This document shows, in pieces, positions 55,112-63,431 of a stretch of DNA of 64,000 bases. The first letter of the stretch is position 1; the number at the start of each line of letters is the position of its first letter. The position numbers and the translations under genes are program-made. The notes under the pieces are model-generated. The model ran no database searches. It was not told the origin of the DNA and saw only the letters and a program-made list of their open reading frames with translations. The DNA comes from Sorlinia euscelidii. GTDB taxonomy: Bacteria; Pseudomonadota; Alphaproteobacteria; Acetobacterales; Acetobacteraceae. The DNA is taken from the NCBI RefSeq assembly GCF_036452155.1, contig NZ_JAWJZY010000001.1; one strand, given 5' to 3'.

Positions 55112-56665
55112 TCAACGTGAGAAAGCGCGGGATAAAGCGTTCTGCTTCGTGACACTGACGGGGAGTTGCGTATTGCGCAGGGCATTATCCTGCCACCCGG
55201 CACCGATGGCGACATAGAGGTCGACAGCGTCCAGGACATTGGCAATACGCGCATCCGCCTCACGATTTTGCGCGTCCAACATGGCCTGCTGCGTTGCCAG
55301 AACATTCAGAAAATCGATCAGCCCCGCCGCGTGAAGCCGGCGGGCGCGGTCCGACGCGATGGCGCTTTCCCGGGCGGCACGGTGAAGTTTTGTCACCCAT
55401 TGCGCATCATGCGTCCAGGAGGAAAACGCATCTTCGACTTCCTGAAATCCCGTCAGCACAGATTTGCGGTAAGCCTGACGACTGGCTTCCGCCCGTGCCC
55501 GCGCCGCGGCGATCTGGGCGGTCAAGCGCCCGCCATGCATCACGGGCAGGCTCGCCATCAGCAAGGCGCTCCAGCTCATCGCATTGATCTGGAAGGCCTG
55601 ATACATGGCGGAAGCGCTGGGATTGAACGTCAGCGGGATCGAAAATTGCGGGTATAACTGGGCGACAGCAACACCGATTTCAGCCGTGGCCTCGGCATAT
55701 TCCCGCTCCGCCTGGCGGATATCGGGCCGATTGGCCACCACGATTGACGGAAGTGTCGCGGGTAGGGTCGGGACGCGCGGCAGAAGGTACCAGCTTTGCC
55801 TGCGATGCAGCGTCTCCATCGGGATATCGAGACGCGCCCTCAATTCCCCGGGCATTTCCCCAAGCAGGACGCTGATCGCGTGGATCAGTTTTTCACATTT
55901 GAGCTGAAGGGGTTCAAGCTCCGCCCGCTCCCGATCGCGCTCACTCTGCGCCTGCGCGATTTGAAGCGTGTTGCTGACGCCCTCATGGTAGAGTTGCTGT
56001 GTGACGCGCAGCGCGTCCTCCGCGCGGACAACATTGGCCATGACAATGGAAAGTTTGAGCTGCGTGCCGCGCAGGAAGATGTAATTCCGCGCGACGGAGG
56101 AAAGTAACACCATCAAGGTGGCCCGGCGCGCCTCAATACTGGCGTCAATGGCGCGGTCACTCGCCTCCACCTCCCGCCGGATGCGCCCGAACACGTCAAT
56201 TTCCCAACTTGCCGTCGCGCCGTAGGTCAGCACGGAAGCCTGTGGGTGATTGGCCGGATTACCCGGACGGAGGGGCCAGTTGCCGATCGCGATTGAGTAG
56301 CGGTTTGTGCCCCCGCCCGCATTGATGTCAAGCTGGGGGTACCAGGAGGACGCAACGCGTTGCCGCAAGGCGCGCTCAGCAATGATGCGTTGATCGGCGA
56401 TTTTGAGGTCGTAATTGCCGGTGATGGCCCGCTGCACCAGATCCGTCAATGTCGGGTCCCCGAAAGCGGCCCACCAGTTCCGCAACGCGGCTTCATTCGC
56501 GGCGATATCGGCGGGCGTCGCCTGATGGGGGGCTTCTGTAAACCGGTCCGGCAGCTCCATTTTATCGGGCTTGTAATCAGGGCCGACCGTGCAGGCAGTT
56601 AGTCCCAAAGCCGACGCCAGAATGAGGCTGGCAAACCCTTTCCGGTGGCGTGCGCGCATGGTCAT
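55112..56665 (-). CDS. NodT-family outer-membrane efflux lipoprotein
   Basis: About 517 residues of the TolC-like RND/MFS efflux channel family. Signal peptide with lipobox ALGLTAC, then CTVGPDYKPDKMELP, typical of NodT proteins. Two structural repeats of long helices follow (YDLKIADQRIIAERALRQRVASSWYPQL and the second starting ANRPDIRQAEREYAEA). Its ATG overlaps the stop of the adaptor gene by 4 bases. Forms an efflux set with the DUF1656 and HlyD genes. Confidence 0.9.
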   Translation of the reverse strand: MTMRARHRKGFASLILASALGLTACTVGPDYKPDKMELPDRFTEAPHQATPADIAANEAALRNWWAAFGDPTLTDLVQRAITGNYDLKIADQRIIAERALRQRVASSWYPQLDINAGGGTNRYSIAIGNWPLRPGNPANHPQASVLTYGATASWEIDVFGRIRREVEASDRAIDASIEARRATLMVLLSSVARNYIFLRGTQLKLSIVMANVVRAEDALRVTQQLYHEGVSNTLQIAQAQSERDRERAELEPLQLKCEKLIHAISVLLGEMPGELRARLDIPMETLHRRQSWYLLPRVPTLPATLPSIVVANRPDIRQAEREYAEATAEIGVAVAQLYPQFSIPLTFNPSASAMYQAFQINAMSWSALLMASLPVMHGGRLTAQIAAARARAEASRQAYRKSVLTGFQEVEDAFSSWTHDAQWVTKLHRAARESAIASDRARRLHAAGLIDFLNVLATQQAMLDAQNREADARIANVLDAVDLYVAIGAGWQDNALRNTQLPVSVTKQNALSRAFSR

Positions 56666-57564
56666 AAATGGTTCTGTAACCACGATGTCAGACGCCCGCG
56701 TTGGCCCCTCCCCGGCTCACCCACTGTCACCGTGCAGGTCATACCGGCGGCGAGGATGATATGATCCGGGACATTGTCGAGTTGCACACGCACGGGGATA
56801 CGCTGCGCTAGACGCACCCAGGTGAAAATCGGGTTGACATCCTGTAAGCCAAGGCCGTCCGGCTGGCCGTTCTGATCATTAATGCCCCGGGCGATGGAGA
56901 CAACATGCGCGGGCAGGATGTCACGATAGCCCATCAGTTTGACGCGCGCGACATCCCCGACATGCACGCCCCACATTTTCGTTTCTTCAAAATAAGCATT
57001 GATCCAGAAACTATGGGCATCAATAACGGCGATCCGTGATTGGCCGGCGACGGCGTAATCACCGACGCGGAGATTAAGATTGGTGACGTAACCGTCAACC
57101 GATGCATAAATAATGGAACGCTGAAGGTTGAGGCGAGCCGTATCCACGCGCGCGGAAGCCGCATTGACAGCCGCGATCTGTGTCTCAACGTTTGAATTGT
57201 AAATTTCCTGCTCTTCCCGTGAGACGATCCCATTGAGGCCGCGCCGACGCTTCGCATCGCTCTGCCTTAATTTGAGGTCTTCCCGAGCCGCAGCGAGTTC
57301 AGCCTCTGCCTGCTTCAATGCCAGGCGGAAGCGGATCGGATCAATGACGAAAAGCGGGTCACCCTTATGGACGTAATCATTATCCCGGACCGGCACATTG
57401 ACAACCGTCCCGGAAACTTCCGGCGCGGCCTTGACCACATAGACGCGCACCCGCCCATCCCGCGTCCAGGGCGCGATCATGTAAGTCTGCCACAGAGTGT
57501 AGAAGAGCATCGCGGCGCAGATGAGGACGAAAGCGGTCAACGCCACCCGGATCAGCGCTTTCAT
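56662..57564 (-). CDS. HlyD/AaeA-type efflux membrane-fusion protein
   Basis: A 300-residue periplasmic adaptor: N-terminal membrane anchor (VALTAFVLICAAMLFYTLW), lipoyl half motifs around PEVSGTVVNVPVRDNDYVHKGDPLFVID and YVTNLNLRVGDYA, a helical hairpin (residues about 75-145) and beta-barrel domain. Sequence is like AaeA/EmrA adaptors that export aromatic acids. It is preceded by a DUF1656 (AaeX-like) gene and followed by NodT, but no AaeB/FUSC pump gene is adjacent. Confidence 0.9.
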   Translation of the reverse strand: MKALIRVALTAFVLICAAMLFYTLWQTYMIAPWTRDGRVRVYVVKAAPEVSGTVVNVPVRDNDYVHKGDPLFVIDPIRFRLALKQAEAELAAAREDLKLRQSDAKRRRGLNGIVSREEQEIYNSNVETQIAAVNAASARVDTARLNLQRSIIYASVDGYVTNLNLRVGDYAVAGQSRIAVIDAHSFWINAYFEETKMWGVHVGDVARVKLMGYRDILPAHVVSIARGINDQNGQPDGLGLQDVNPIFTWVRLAQRIPVRVQLDNVPDHIILAAGMTCTVTVGEPGRGQRGRLTSWLQNHL

Positions 57565-57627
57565 GATAAAAATTCTCTCCGCGTTGCGACGTCACGCGAT
57601 AACGAGAGGCGTCTTCCGGTAAGGGTT

Positions 57628-57822
57628 TCAGACATAGACAACCATCAGGCACAGGACGCAAATGTAAAGCGCAATCTGGAAAAGTGGCCAATGCCAGAAC
57701 CACGACATAGCACCAACGCGCCAGATTATGAAGCGAAGCATCAAAGTCAGAGGGATGGCGAAAAGGGCGTAAATGGCGATGGGCGCGATCAGAACGCCGA
57801 ACAGATTGAACTCAGCAAGCAT
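57628..57822 (-). CDS. DUF1656 (AaeX-like) small membrane protein
   Basis: A 64-residue protein with two hydrophobic segments (FGVLIAPIAIYALFAIPLTLML and FQIALYICVLCLMVVYV) and the family start MLAEFNLFGV. DUF1656 proteins accompany AaeA/AaeB-type efflux systems. ATG 57822 is chosen because family similarity starts there; a frame to 57870 adds basic residues only. First gene of the adaptor-NodT set. Confidence 0.8.
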   Translation of the reverse strand: MLAEFNLFGVLIAPIAIYALFAIPLTLMLRFIIWRVGAMSWFWHWPLFQIALYICVLCLMVVYV

Positions 57823-58013
57823 GACTGGACCGCGTCGCGCGACCTCTCTCTTCCCGCCTGCATTGCTCATTCAGCCGTAAGCGTCGCGCGGCGATCTCTC
57901 TTTCCAGGATGATCCTGAAACAGGTAATGCGCGGCTTTATAACATTTATGACGTTGGAAAGCGACAATGATCGCTTCAGGCCGAACGGTTTCGCGCCCGG
58001 CACAAACAGATGA

Positions 58014-58445
58014 TCAGCGGCGAAAAAAGATATTACGTGCAACCTTGAAAGCCTGACGTCCCGAAAACCGCCCTACCGGGCCTATGAGCAAACCAATAAA
58101 GGTGGAAAGAGCAAGAGTCTGGCGCAGTTCCGCAAATTTGCGATCCCGGCGCAGGCGCGCCTCGAATTCCAGCGGGTCCGCAACATGCCTCGTACCGAGC
58201 AGGAAGAAAATGAACATGATGACGACATCAATGCCCAGCACCGTGACTGCCGCCGTGAGAGGGTTGAAATGCAGAACGACCAGCGCACCGGCCCACAGGA
58301 CAGCATGAAGGGAGACCAGCGCAAACACACCGAAGATCGCCGCCAGCACGAACCACGCAGCGCGCCGCCCCCATCGCGCCGCGACACGCTGCATCACATC
58401 GCCCTGCGCTTTGACGGCTTCCTGCCCGACGTCGATGAGTTTCAT
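58014..58445 (-). CDS. YqjE/phage-holin-like membrane protein
   Basis: A 143-residue protein: amphipathic N-terminus (MKLIDVGQEAVKAQGDVMQR), two strong transmembrane helices (WFVLAAIFGVFALVSLHAVLW and VTVLGIDVVIMFIFFLLG), then a basic C-terminal region with a third weak hydrophobic stretch (LSTFIGLLIGPVG). It resembles the YqjE-type holin-like stress proteins often found beside DUF883 genes, as here (58563-58841). Function unproven. Confidence 0.65.
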   Translation of the reverse strand: MKLIDVGQEAVKAQGDVMQRVAARWGRRAAWFVLAAIFGVFALVSLHAVLWAGALVVLHFNPLTAAVTVLGIDVVIMFIFFLLGTRHVADPLEFEARLRRDRKFAELRQTLALSTFIGLLIGPVGRFSGRQAFKVARNIFFRR

Positions 58446-58562
58446 GTTTCGCTCACTCTCTTCTTCTGACGCTTCATGAAGGGCTTTACACCCGATGAGG
58501 TGGGCGCATCATCTGTCACGCAGATGGTGACCCCTGCGAGTCATCAGGTAACGGAAAACCAT

Positions 58563-58841
58563 TTATCTGGAAAGTCGGCCCAAAACAAATCCGACAAGGG
58601 CGGAAATCACCATCGCAGGGACCGGGCGGGCGCGGACGCGCGATTCGACCTTCTCAACCTGTGCGTGACCAATCTCGCGCGCGTTGGCGACGGCGTGGTC
58701 TGCTTTCTCTGCGGCGACAAGCAGGGCGGGGTTGATTCGTCCGTTCAGGAGCTGCTCCAGCTGCGATTTCAGTGAGTCAATCTGCTCCTGCGCGGATTGA
58801 GTTGTTTCCTTGGCGAGGTGCTTGACGTTATGCTTTCTCAT
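58563..58841 (-). CDS. DUF883 (YqjD/ElaB-like) membrane-anchored protein
   Basis: A 92-residue protein: helical, coiled-coil-prone N-terminal part (SAQEQIDSLKSQLEQLLNG), then a C-terminal anchor (PVPAMVISALVGFVLGRLSR), the YqjD/ElaB layout of stationary-phase, ribosome-associated inner-membrane proteins. ATG 58841 follows CAGGAG. The longer frame upstream is unsupported. Divergent from the ABC-like gene at 58921; paired with the YqjE-like gene downstream. Confidence 0.75.
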   Translation of the reverse strand: MRKHNVKHLAKETTQSAQEQIDSLKSQLEQLLNGRINPALLVAAEKADHAVANAREIGHAQVEKVESRVRARPVPAMVISALVGFVLGRLSR

Positions 58842-58920
58842 CGCAATTCTCCTGATAAGGATGGGTCGGGTCCGATATTCGGCCAAGCCTTCAAAACGAG
58901 CGACAGAATGCCGAGGTTTC

Positions 58921-60036
58921 ATGCATGACCCGAAGCAGCAGGATGCTGCATCTCTCGCGTTGCACGACATTTGTTTAACGGCGAGTTCAGGCCCATTTTC
59001 GCTCGAAGTCAAGCCATATGAGCACCTGACCGTTTTGAGCGACGACGCGGCCATCATGGACCGCCTGACGGACATCATCATGGGCCAGATTGCGGTGCCC
59101 GCGGGGCGGATTCTCATTTCCGAAATCGAATGCACGCATTTCCCTCCGGATCAACGCGCTGTCGGGGCGCTTGACAGGCGGGATGGGCTTCTCAATCACC
59201 TTTCCATTTACGATAATATTGCTCTCCCCCTCCGCGCACGCCGTGAGAAACCGGCCGCAATCAGGGAGCGCATCGGCAGGATAGGCGCGTTGCTTGGCTT
59301 CGACCCCCATACGCATCTGCGCCCGGACGCATCGGATGATGAAATGCAGTTTCGGGCGCGGTTCGGCAGGCTTCTCGCCTATGCGCCTGACGTTCTGATC
59401 CTGAATCGCCCTTTTGAAGGGCTAAGTGATGAGGCGCGTGCGCGGTGCGCCAAGTCGGTAATGATGCTGCAACGCGCCCTCAACCTGACAATCCTGCATT
59501 TAACGCGTCTGCGGGACGAGGCATTTTTCGGCTCCGGGCGTATCGCCGTGCTGCGTGGCGGGACACTTCAGCAATGTGCGGATGCGCCGACATTAATGGA
59601 CCGCCCGGCCTCCCCCCATGTCGCCCGGATATTCGGCCACGCCAATCTCATGACGGGCTATGTTGTCCGAAACATTGATGATGTTGCGGAGATCCGCCTC
59701 CCTTGTGGCACGATGGTTTCCGCCCAGTCGTCGGATGAGGTGGAGCAGGATCACCTTTGCACTCTGTGCGTCGGGCCTGAGAAAATCGCCCTATCACTGA
59801 CGGGCGCGCAACTTGATGAGGAAGATCAGGCACCGCTCGAGGCCGTTATCCAGGATATACGACATAATGGGGACCATATTCATCTGCGCTGCAAGCTCAG
59901 TGATGGAACGGAAGTGGACATCAGGCGCATGCCGATGCAATATTCCGCATCCATTCAACCGGGCCAGAAGGTCTACCTTGCATGGATTGCAGGGAATGCG
60001 CGCGCCTTCCCCTATGACGAGCCCGGTGAAGGCTAA
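58921..60036 (+). CDS. Catalytically dead PotA-like ABC ATPase with TOBE-like tail
   Basis: A 371-residue homologue of polyamine/Fe importer ATPases by overall layout: LHDICLTASSGPFSLEV, then DGLLNHLSIYDNIALPLRAR, then HVARIFGHANLMTGYVV and a C-terminal TOBE-like domain. Every catalytic motif is lost: no Walker A (LSDDAAIMDR stands there), no LSGGQ (ASDDEMQFR), Walker B Asp and Glu replaced (LILNRPFEGL), and H-loop His replaced (HLTRLRDEA). It cannot hydrolyse ATP in the normal way (inference). ATG 58921 follows CCGAGG. First of three plus-strand genes derived from an ABC importer. Confidence 0.78.
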   Translation: MHDPKQQDAASLALHDICLTASSGPFSLEVKPYEHLTVLSDDAAIMDRLTDIIMGQIAVPAGRILISEIECTHFPPDQRAVGALDRRDGLLNHLSIYDNIALPLRARREKPAAIRERIGRIGALLGFDPHTHLRPDASDDEMQFRARFGRLLAYAPDVLILNRPFEGLSDEARARCAKSVMMLQRALNLTILHLTRLRDEAFFGSGRIAVLRGGTLQQCADAPTLMDRPASPHVARIFGHANLMTGYVVRNIDDVAEIRLPCGTMVSAQSSDEVEQDHLCTLCVGPEKIALSLTGAQLDEEDQAPLEAVIQDIRHNGDHIHLRCKLSDGTEVDIRRMPMQYSASIQPGQKVYLAWIAGNARAFPYDEPGEG

Positions 60037-60176
60037 AAGGAGGGCACGAGAGGGTCAGCCATGTACCAGTTCTCGACGCCAATCACTGAAGAGATGCGCC
60101 TTACGGTGCACTGTAACGTGCTGACTCCAGCCCGGCCTTCAAGGCGGGACCACATGCAGGTGGCGAGGAGCTGAAA

Positions 60177-61244
60177 TTGATTCCTTGCCGGATGGGATTA
60201 TCCCTTTTCCTGATGTCATGCGCGATACTCGCCCTCCCGCTTAGCCTCGGCTTATCGTCCGAGACGGCGAGCGCTCAGCATGGCGCGCGGTGCGGGCGCA
60301 ATGACCATCACAAGCCATGCCGACCCGTCCGTAAAGCACGGCATCGTAAATCACGGCATGTCGCCTTGACGTCACCTTCGGTTAAAACGCCCACCTTTAC
60401 CGTGCAGGTCCCTCCCTTATTCACCGCGATGCCGTCACTGATGATTTCCGTCGGGCCCTATCATTTCATTGAACCACGATCTTCCCATTATCAGACCTCA
60501 ACGGTCACGGCCGGTTCCCCGCCGATCATCATTGACGATGCTTATCGGATCGCCACGGACTGTTTAAGTGGCGCGCTACGTGTCATCGCGCCGGAGCGAC
60601 CGCTCTCCGCCCGCGGCACATCACCCTGCAGTGTCGGAGTCGGCGCAGTGCGTGACGTGCTTTTATGGGACCGTCAGCGCCTGGGTCATGCAAGTCTGTC
60701 ATGGAGTGATTTCTGGAACATTGCGCGCCACCCTGGTAAGCGGGCTCTCCCTCTCTCACCGCGTCTGACGATGGAAGTTGCCCTTTTGGCTGATGGCGTC
60801 AAGCCGCAAGATATTTATCATGAGTTGGCAACGGATGAAGGTGTCAGCCGTGCGCTGGAGAAACTCGACCAGATCCGGCCTTACCTGACATGGTGGCGCG
60901 ACGCACGCGATGCCGCGCGCATCATCCAGGATGGTGAAGCCTTGATGGGCCTGATGCCGACGCAATCCATCCTCGTTTTGCGCAGCACCACGCGAGAGGA
61001 CCGATATTCCTTTGCGACGGACAATATGCTTGCCGAAAATTACGTGGCAGCGGTGCCGCATGATGGCAGCACAGCGGAAAATAATGCCGCGGTATGGCAA
61101 TTGCGGGCCGCGCCCCCGCATCTGACGGTACCGAGCGACCTTGAAACTGCGTCGCCGCCGCTCCTCGTTATTGATGATGGTTTCTGGCTGCGTCACGGCA
61201 CATCGCTTGAGCAGCGTTTTGCACAATGGGTGGAGTCACGATGA
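60177..61244 (+). CDS. PotD-like periplasmic polyamine-binding-protein homologue
   Basis: A 355-residue exported protein starting with TTG after AGGAG; signal peptide MGLSLFLMSCAILALPLSLG, then a His/Arg/Lys-rich segment. The C-terminal part carries the PotD-type stretches SWSDFWNIARHPGKRALPLS, MEVALLADGVKPQDIY and LTWWRDARDAARIIQDGEALMG. The N-terminal lobe is much less conserved. Whether it still binds a polyamine is unknown. Its stop overlaps the permease-like ATG. Confidence 0.75.
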   Translation: MIPCRMGLSLFLMSCAILALPLSLGLSSETASAQHGARCGRNDHHKPCRPVRKARHRKSRHVALTSPSVKTPTFTVQVPPLFTAMPSLMISVGPYHFIEPRSSHYQTSTVTAGSPPIIIDDAYRIATDCLSGALRVIAPERPLSARGTSPCSVGVGAVRDVLLWDRQRLGHASLSWSDFWNIARHPGKRALPLSPRLTMEVALLADGVKPQDIYHELATDEGVSRALEKLDQIRPYLTWWRDARDAARIIQDGEALMGLMPTQSILVLRSTTREDRYSFATDNMLAENYVAAVPHDGSTAENNAAVWQLRAAPPHLTVPSDLETASPPLLVIDDGFWLRHGTSLEQRFAQWVESR

Positions 61245-61645
61245 GAGGCTTCGAAAATGTGGTCGTGTTTATTCTGGGTATCGCGAGTTTCAGCCTGCTT
61301 CTGATCATCTCGCGTGTCCTGCACCGTCAGGCGCCGGTGGTTCTCTGCCTGGTTCTTCTTCTACCCGGTATGGCGATGGCGATCACGCTGGTGCAGCTTG
61401 CCTGCGTGACGCGGGATGATATGAGTTTTTACCTGGCCGGGATTTCCGCCGCGCCTCTGTGCCTGCTGCCACTCGCGGCGCGGCAGCGCCAGCGTGACCC
61501 GACGAGCACCCGCACAGCGCGGGGATTGGGCGCATCCAGATGGCAGCGTTTCCGACTTGATTTCCTGCCTTTTTATTGTCGCGCCGCCATGATGTCCGCG
61601 CTTCTTATCCTCTTCACAAGCGTTGCCTGTATCGTCTGGCGTTGA
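61241..61645 (+). CDS. Short ABC-permease-derived membrane protein
   Basis: Only 134 residues, about half the size of a PotB/PotC permease. About four hydrophobic segments. Near the C-terminus, TARGLGASRWQRFRLDFLP closely resembles the EAA loop (E-A-A..LGAS...F..V.LP) by which permeases contact the ATPase, but the leading Glu is lost. Its ATG overlaps the stop of the PotD-like gene. It completes a set with the dead ATPase and the binding protein. Confidence 0.65.
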   Translation: MRGFENVVVFILGIASFSLLLIISRVLHRQAPVVLCLVLLLPGMAMAITLVQLACVTRDDMSFYLAGISAAPLCLLPLAARQRQRDPTSTRTARGLGASRWQRFRLDFLPFYCRAAMMSALLILFTSVACIVWR

Positions 61646-61718
61646 ATTAAGCGTAAAAACATGGTTTTCAGCGTCGGCAAGCCTCGCATTTCGGCCTGAA
61701 CTGGACCTGTGACTGACG

Positions 61719-62234
61719 ATGACAAATACTGAGCGTTTCTGGGAGACAAAACGTCTTTCAGAATTATCCCCCTCTGAATGGGAACGGCTTTGCGATGGTT
61801 GCGGCCTGTGCTGCCTGCATAAATTACGGGATGAAGATACGGATACGCTGATGTTTACCGACGTGGCCTGCCGCCTTCTCGACCTCAATACATGTCAATG
61901 CGCGTCATATGCGGAGCGCTTTCGGAAAGTACCGGACTGCATCGCCCTGACGCCGAAAATGGTGCATGAAATTGACTGGCTGCCCCCCAGCTGCGCCTAT
62001 CGCCTGATGGATGAGGGAAAGCCCTTACCGGACTGGCACCCCCTCCTTACCGGCAATCGGGAGTCGGTGCACCAGGCGGGGATTTCCGGCCGTGGGCGGA
62101 TCATCAGTGAACGCTATGCCGGCCCGCTGGAGCGCCATATTGTTGATTGGCCGGGAGAGGACCCCTTGCGCCCCCCCGCATCCGCGCGACCACGCCCGAA
62201 AAAACGGGCGCCCAAAGCGCCGCGACGCGCCTGA
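61719..62234 (+). CDS. YcgN-family cysteine-cluster protein (UPF0260)
   Basis: A 171-residue protein with the conserved Cys cluster CDGCGLCCLHKL near residue 25, then ACRLLDLNTCQCASYAERF, CIALTP and WLPPSCAYRL. The cluster probably holds a metal ion or iron-sulfur centre; function is not known. The C-terminal 25 residues are a basic Pro/Arg tail. Followed 9 bases later by the YgjP-like gene, suggesting an operon. Confidence 0.88.
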   Translation: MTNTERFWETKRLSELSPSEWERLCDGCGLCCLHKLRDEDTDTLMFTDVACRLLDLNTCQCASYAERFRKVPDCIALTPKMVHEIDWLPPSCAYRLMDEGKPLPDWHPLLTGNRESVHQAGISGRGRIISERYAGPLERHIVDWPGEDPLRPPASARPRPKKRAPKAPRRA

Positions 62235-62243
62235 ACCGGGCTT

Positions 62244-62588
62244 ATGAGCCGCGAGACCCACCCTCTCATGACCCAGGCCAAATGGGCACTGCCCCCGCGC
62301 GTTTTCATCTGGGCGGAACGCATGCGCGTCACGCCCCGCGCCATCACCATCTGCGACACGCGCAGCCGTTGGGGCAGTTGCTCCTCAAAAGGGCGCATCA
62401 TGCTGTGCTGGCGGCTGATCCTGATGCCGGAGGCGGTGCGGGACAGTATCATCATCCATGAATTGGGGCACCTGAAACACTTTAATCACAGCCGGGATTT
62501 CTGGGATTTCGTCGATCAGTTTGACACGCAGCGCCGCCATCATCAGACATGGCTAAAAAAGAACACAGCCGCGCTTCTGGCGCGATAA
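62244..62588 (+). CDS. Short YgjP/SprT-like metallopeptidase domain protein
   Basis: A 114-residue protein keeping only the C-terminal catalytic half of the YgjP (DUF45) family: RSRWGSCSSKGRIMLCWRLILMP, then the zinc motif HELGHLKHFNHSRDFW (HExxH plus a downstream His). Family members are usually about 230 residues. The missing N-terminal half is not found in other frames upstream, because ycgN occupies that DNA. Possibly a natural short form. An alternative ATG lies at 62268. Confidence 0.78.
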   Translation: MSRETHPLMTQAKWALPPRVFIWAERMRVTPRAITICDTRSRWGSCSSKGRIMLCWRLILMPEAVRDSIIIHELGHLKHFNHSRDFWDFVDQFDTQRRHHQTWLKKNTAALLAR

Positions 62589-62635
62589 AGAGACTTTCCG
62601 CAAACCCCCGCCCATGCTAGACGGCGAGCTGCAAA

Positions 62636-62721
62636 GCGAGCTTGGCGGAATGGTAGACGCACGAGACTTAAAATCTCGAGTCCTTCGGGGCGTATGGGTT
62701 CAAGTCCCATAGTTCGCACCA
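62636..62721 (+). tRNA. tRNA-Leu (anticodon TAA)
   Basis: Acceptor GCGAGCT pairs with AGTTCGC (one G-T pair); anticodon arm GAGA-CTTAAAA-TCTC gives TAA; a class II variable arm follows; T arm ATGGGTTCAAGTCCCAT; CCA encoded at 62719-62721. The DNA after it is clearly AT-richer, so this tRNA is a likely island integration site. Confidence 0.97.
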
Positions 62722-63134
62722 TGGTTGGTGGTGAAAACTTGGTTCTCGGGTTACCAGGATGTGAGCCGATTTTTTATACTCATTTTGTTTTTGAAGACTG
62801 CGGGATCTCAAAACAACGATTTGGCTTTCGGATGTCTGATTTGGAAGCACCTGCGGGATTTCTTTATGTTCGACATCGTTCAAGCGTCATCCTTCCGTTG
62901 GAGCACAAGAGAATGGCTTTACGGCCTCCGTCTCTAATTAGCATCTGCAAACGGTCGATTTCAATTTCCCTGAATTGACGCATTTTTGACGTGGAATTGT
63001 AGGAGGCAAAATGATTTATCCGAATTCAAATTGTTTACCATTCCCAAGAACTACATCTGTCACAGATTTGACCAAAAAATATCATGGGAAGCAGTTTCCC
63101 TTTACTACCTTCTAAAAATACCTAACGCTAGAGT
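62722..63134. other. AT-rich segment after tRNA-Leu without a convincing gene
   Basis: Base composition drops sharply relative to upstream genes. No integrase, repeat of the tRNA end, or conserved frame was recognised. The only candidate is the short frame at 63011-63115. Confidence 0.4.
63011..63115 (+). CDS. Possible 34-residue small ORF with strong ribosome site
   Basis: AGGAGG at 63001-63006 stands 4 bases before ATG at 63011, an ideal ribosome site, and the frame reads MIYPNSNCLPFPRTTS on to a TAA. No family similarity. It may be a genuine small protein of the island, or the head of a longer gene cut by a sequence error; the strong ribosome site is the only support. Confidence 0.3.
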   Translation: MIYPNSNCLPFPRTTSVTDLTKKYHGKQFPFTTF

Positions 63135-63431
63135 TCAATTTACAGAAAGCAACTTCTCCCCTTCACTTATGAAAAAGTGGTATATTTCCATATCATGTTT
63201 TACGTACTTCGCCGCAAGATACATCACTTCGTCGATATTTCTCCGGTTTTCATCTTCAAACAAATAATGCAAAAAGTCCAAGCTTTCTACCTTCGAAGAA
63301 AATCTATAAGCTCGCACTATTACCACTTTGCTCTCTTCCCTCAATGACAGACCGAATTTAATGATGTCATATTGTAACCCCTTCTCAAATCGATTCACTG
63401 TAGCGTTGCTAATCTCCGGGGTAGTTTTCAA
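63135..63431 (-). CDS. Hypothetical island protein
   Basis: A frame of up to 98 residues with a TTG start overlapping the end of the gene at 63409. The first 20 residues (EISNATVNRFEKGLQYDIIKF) are faintly reminiscent of a helix-turn-helix recognition helix. The rest is acidic and aromatic-rich (YLAAKYVKHDMEIYHFFI). No good ribosome site, so coupling to the preceding gene is the likely start mechanism if real. Family unknown. Confidence 0.4.
   Translation of the reverse strand: MKTTPEISNATVNRFEKGLQYDIIKFGLSLREESKVVIVRAYRFSSKVESLDFLHYLFEDENRRNIDEVMYLAAKYVKHDMEIYHFFISEGEKLLSVN

Noticed and set aside
62694..62978. Plus-strand frame of 94 codons starting inside tRNA-Leu
   Set aside because: Begins within the tRNA gene and has no ribosome site or conserved sequence.
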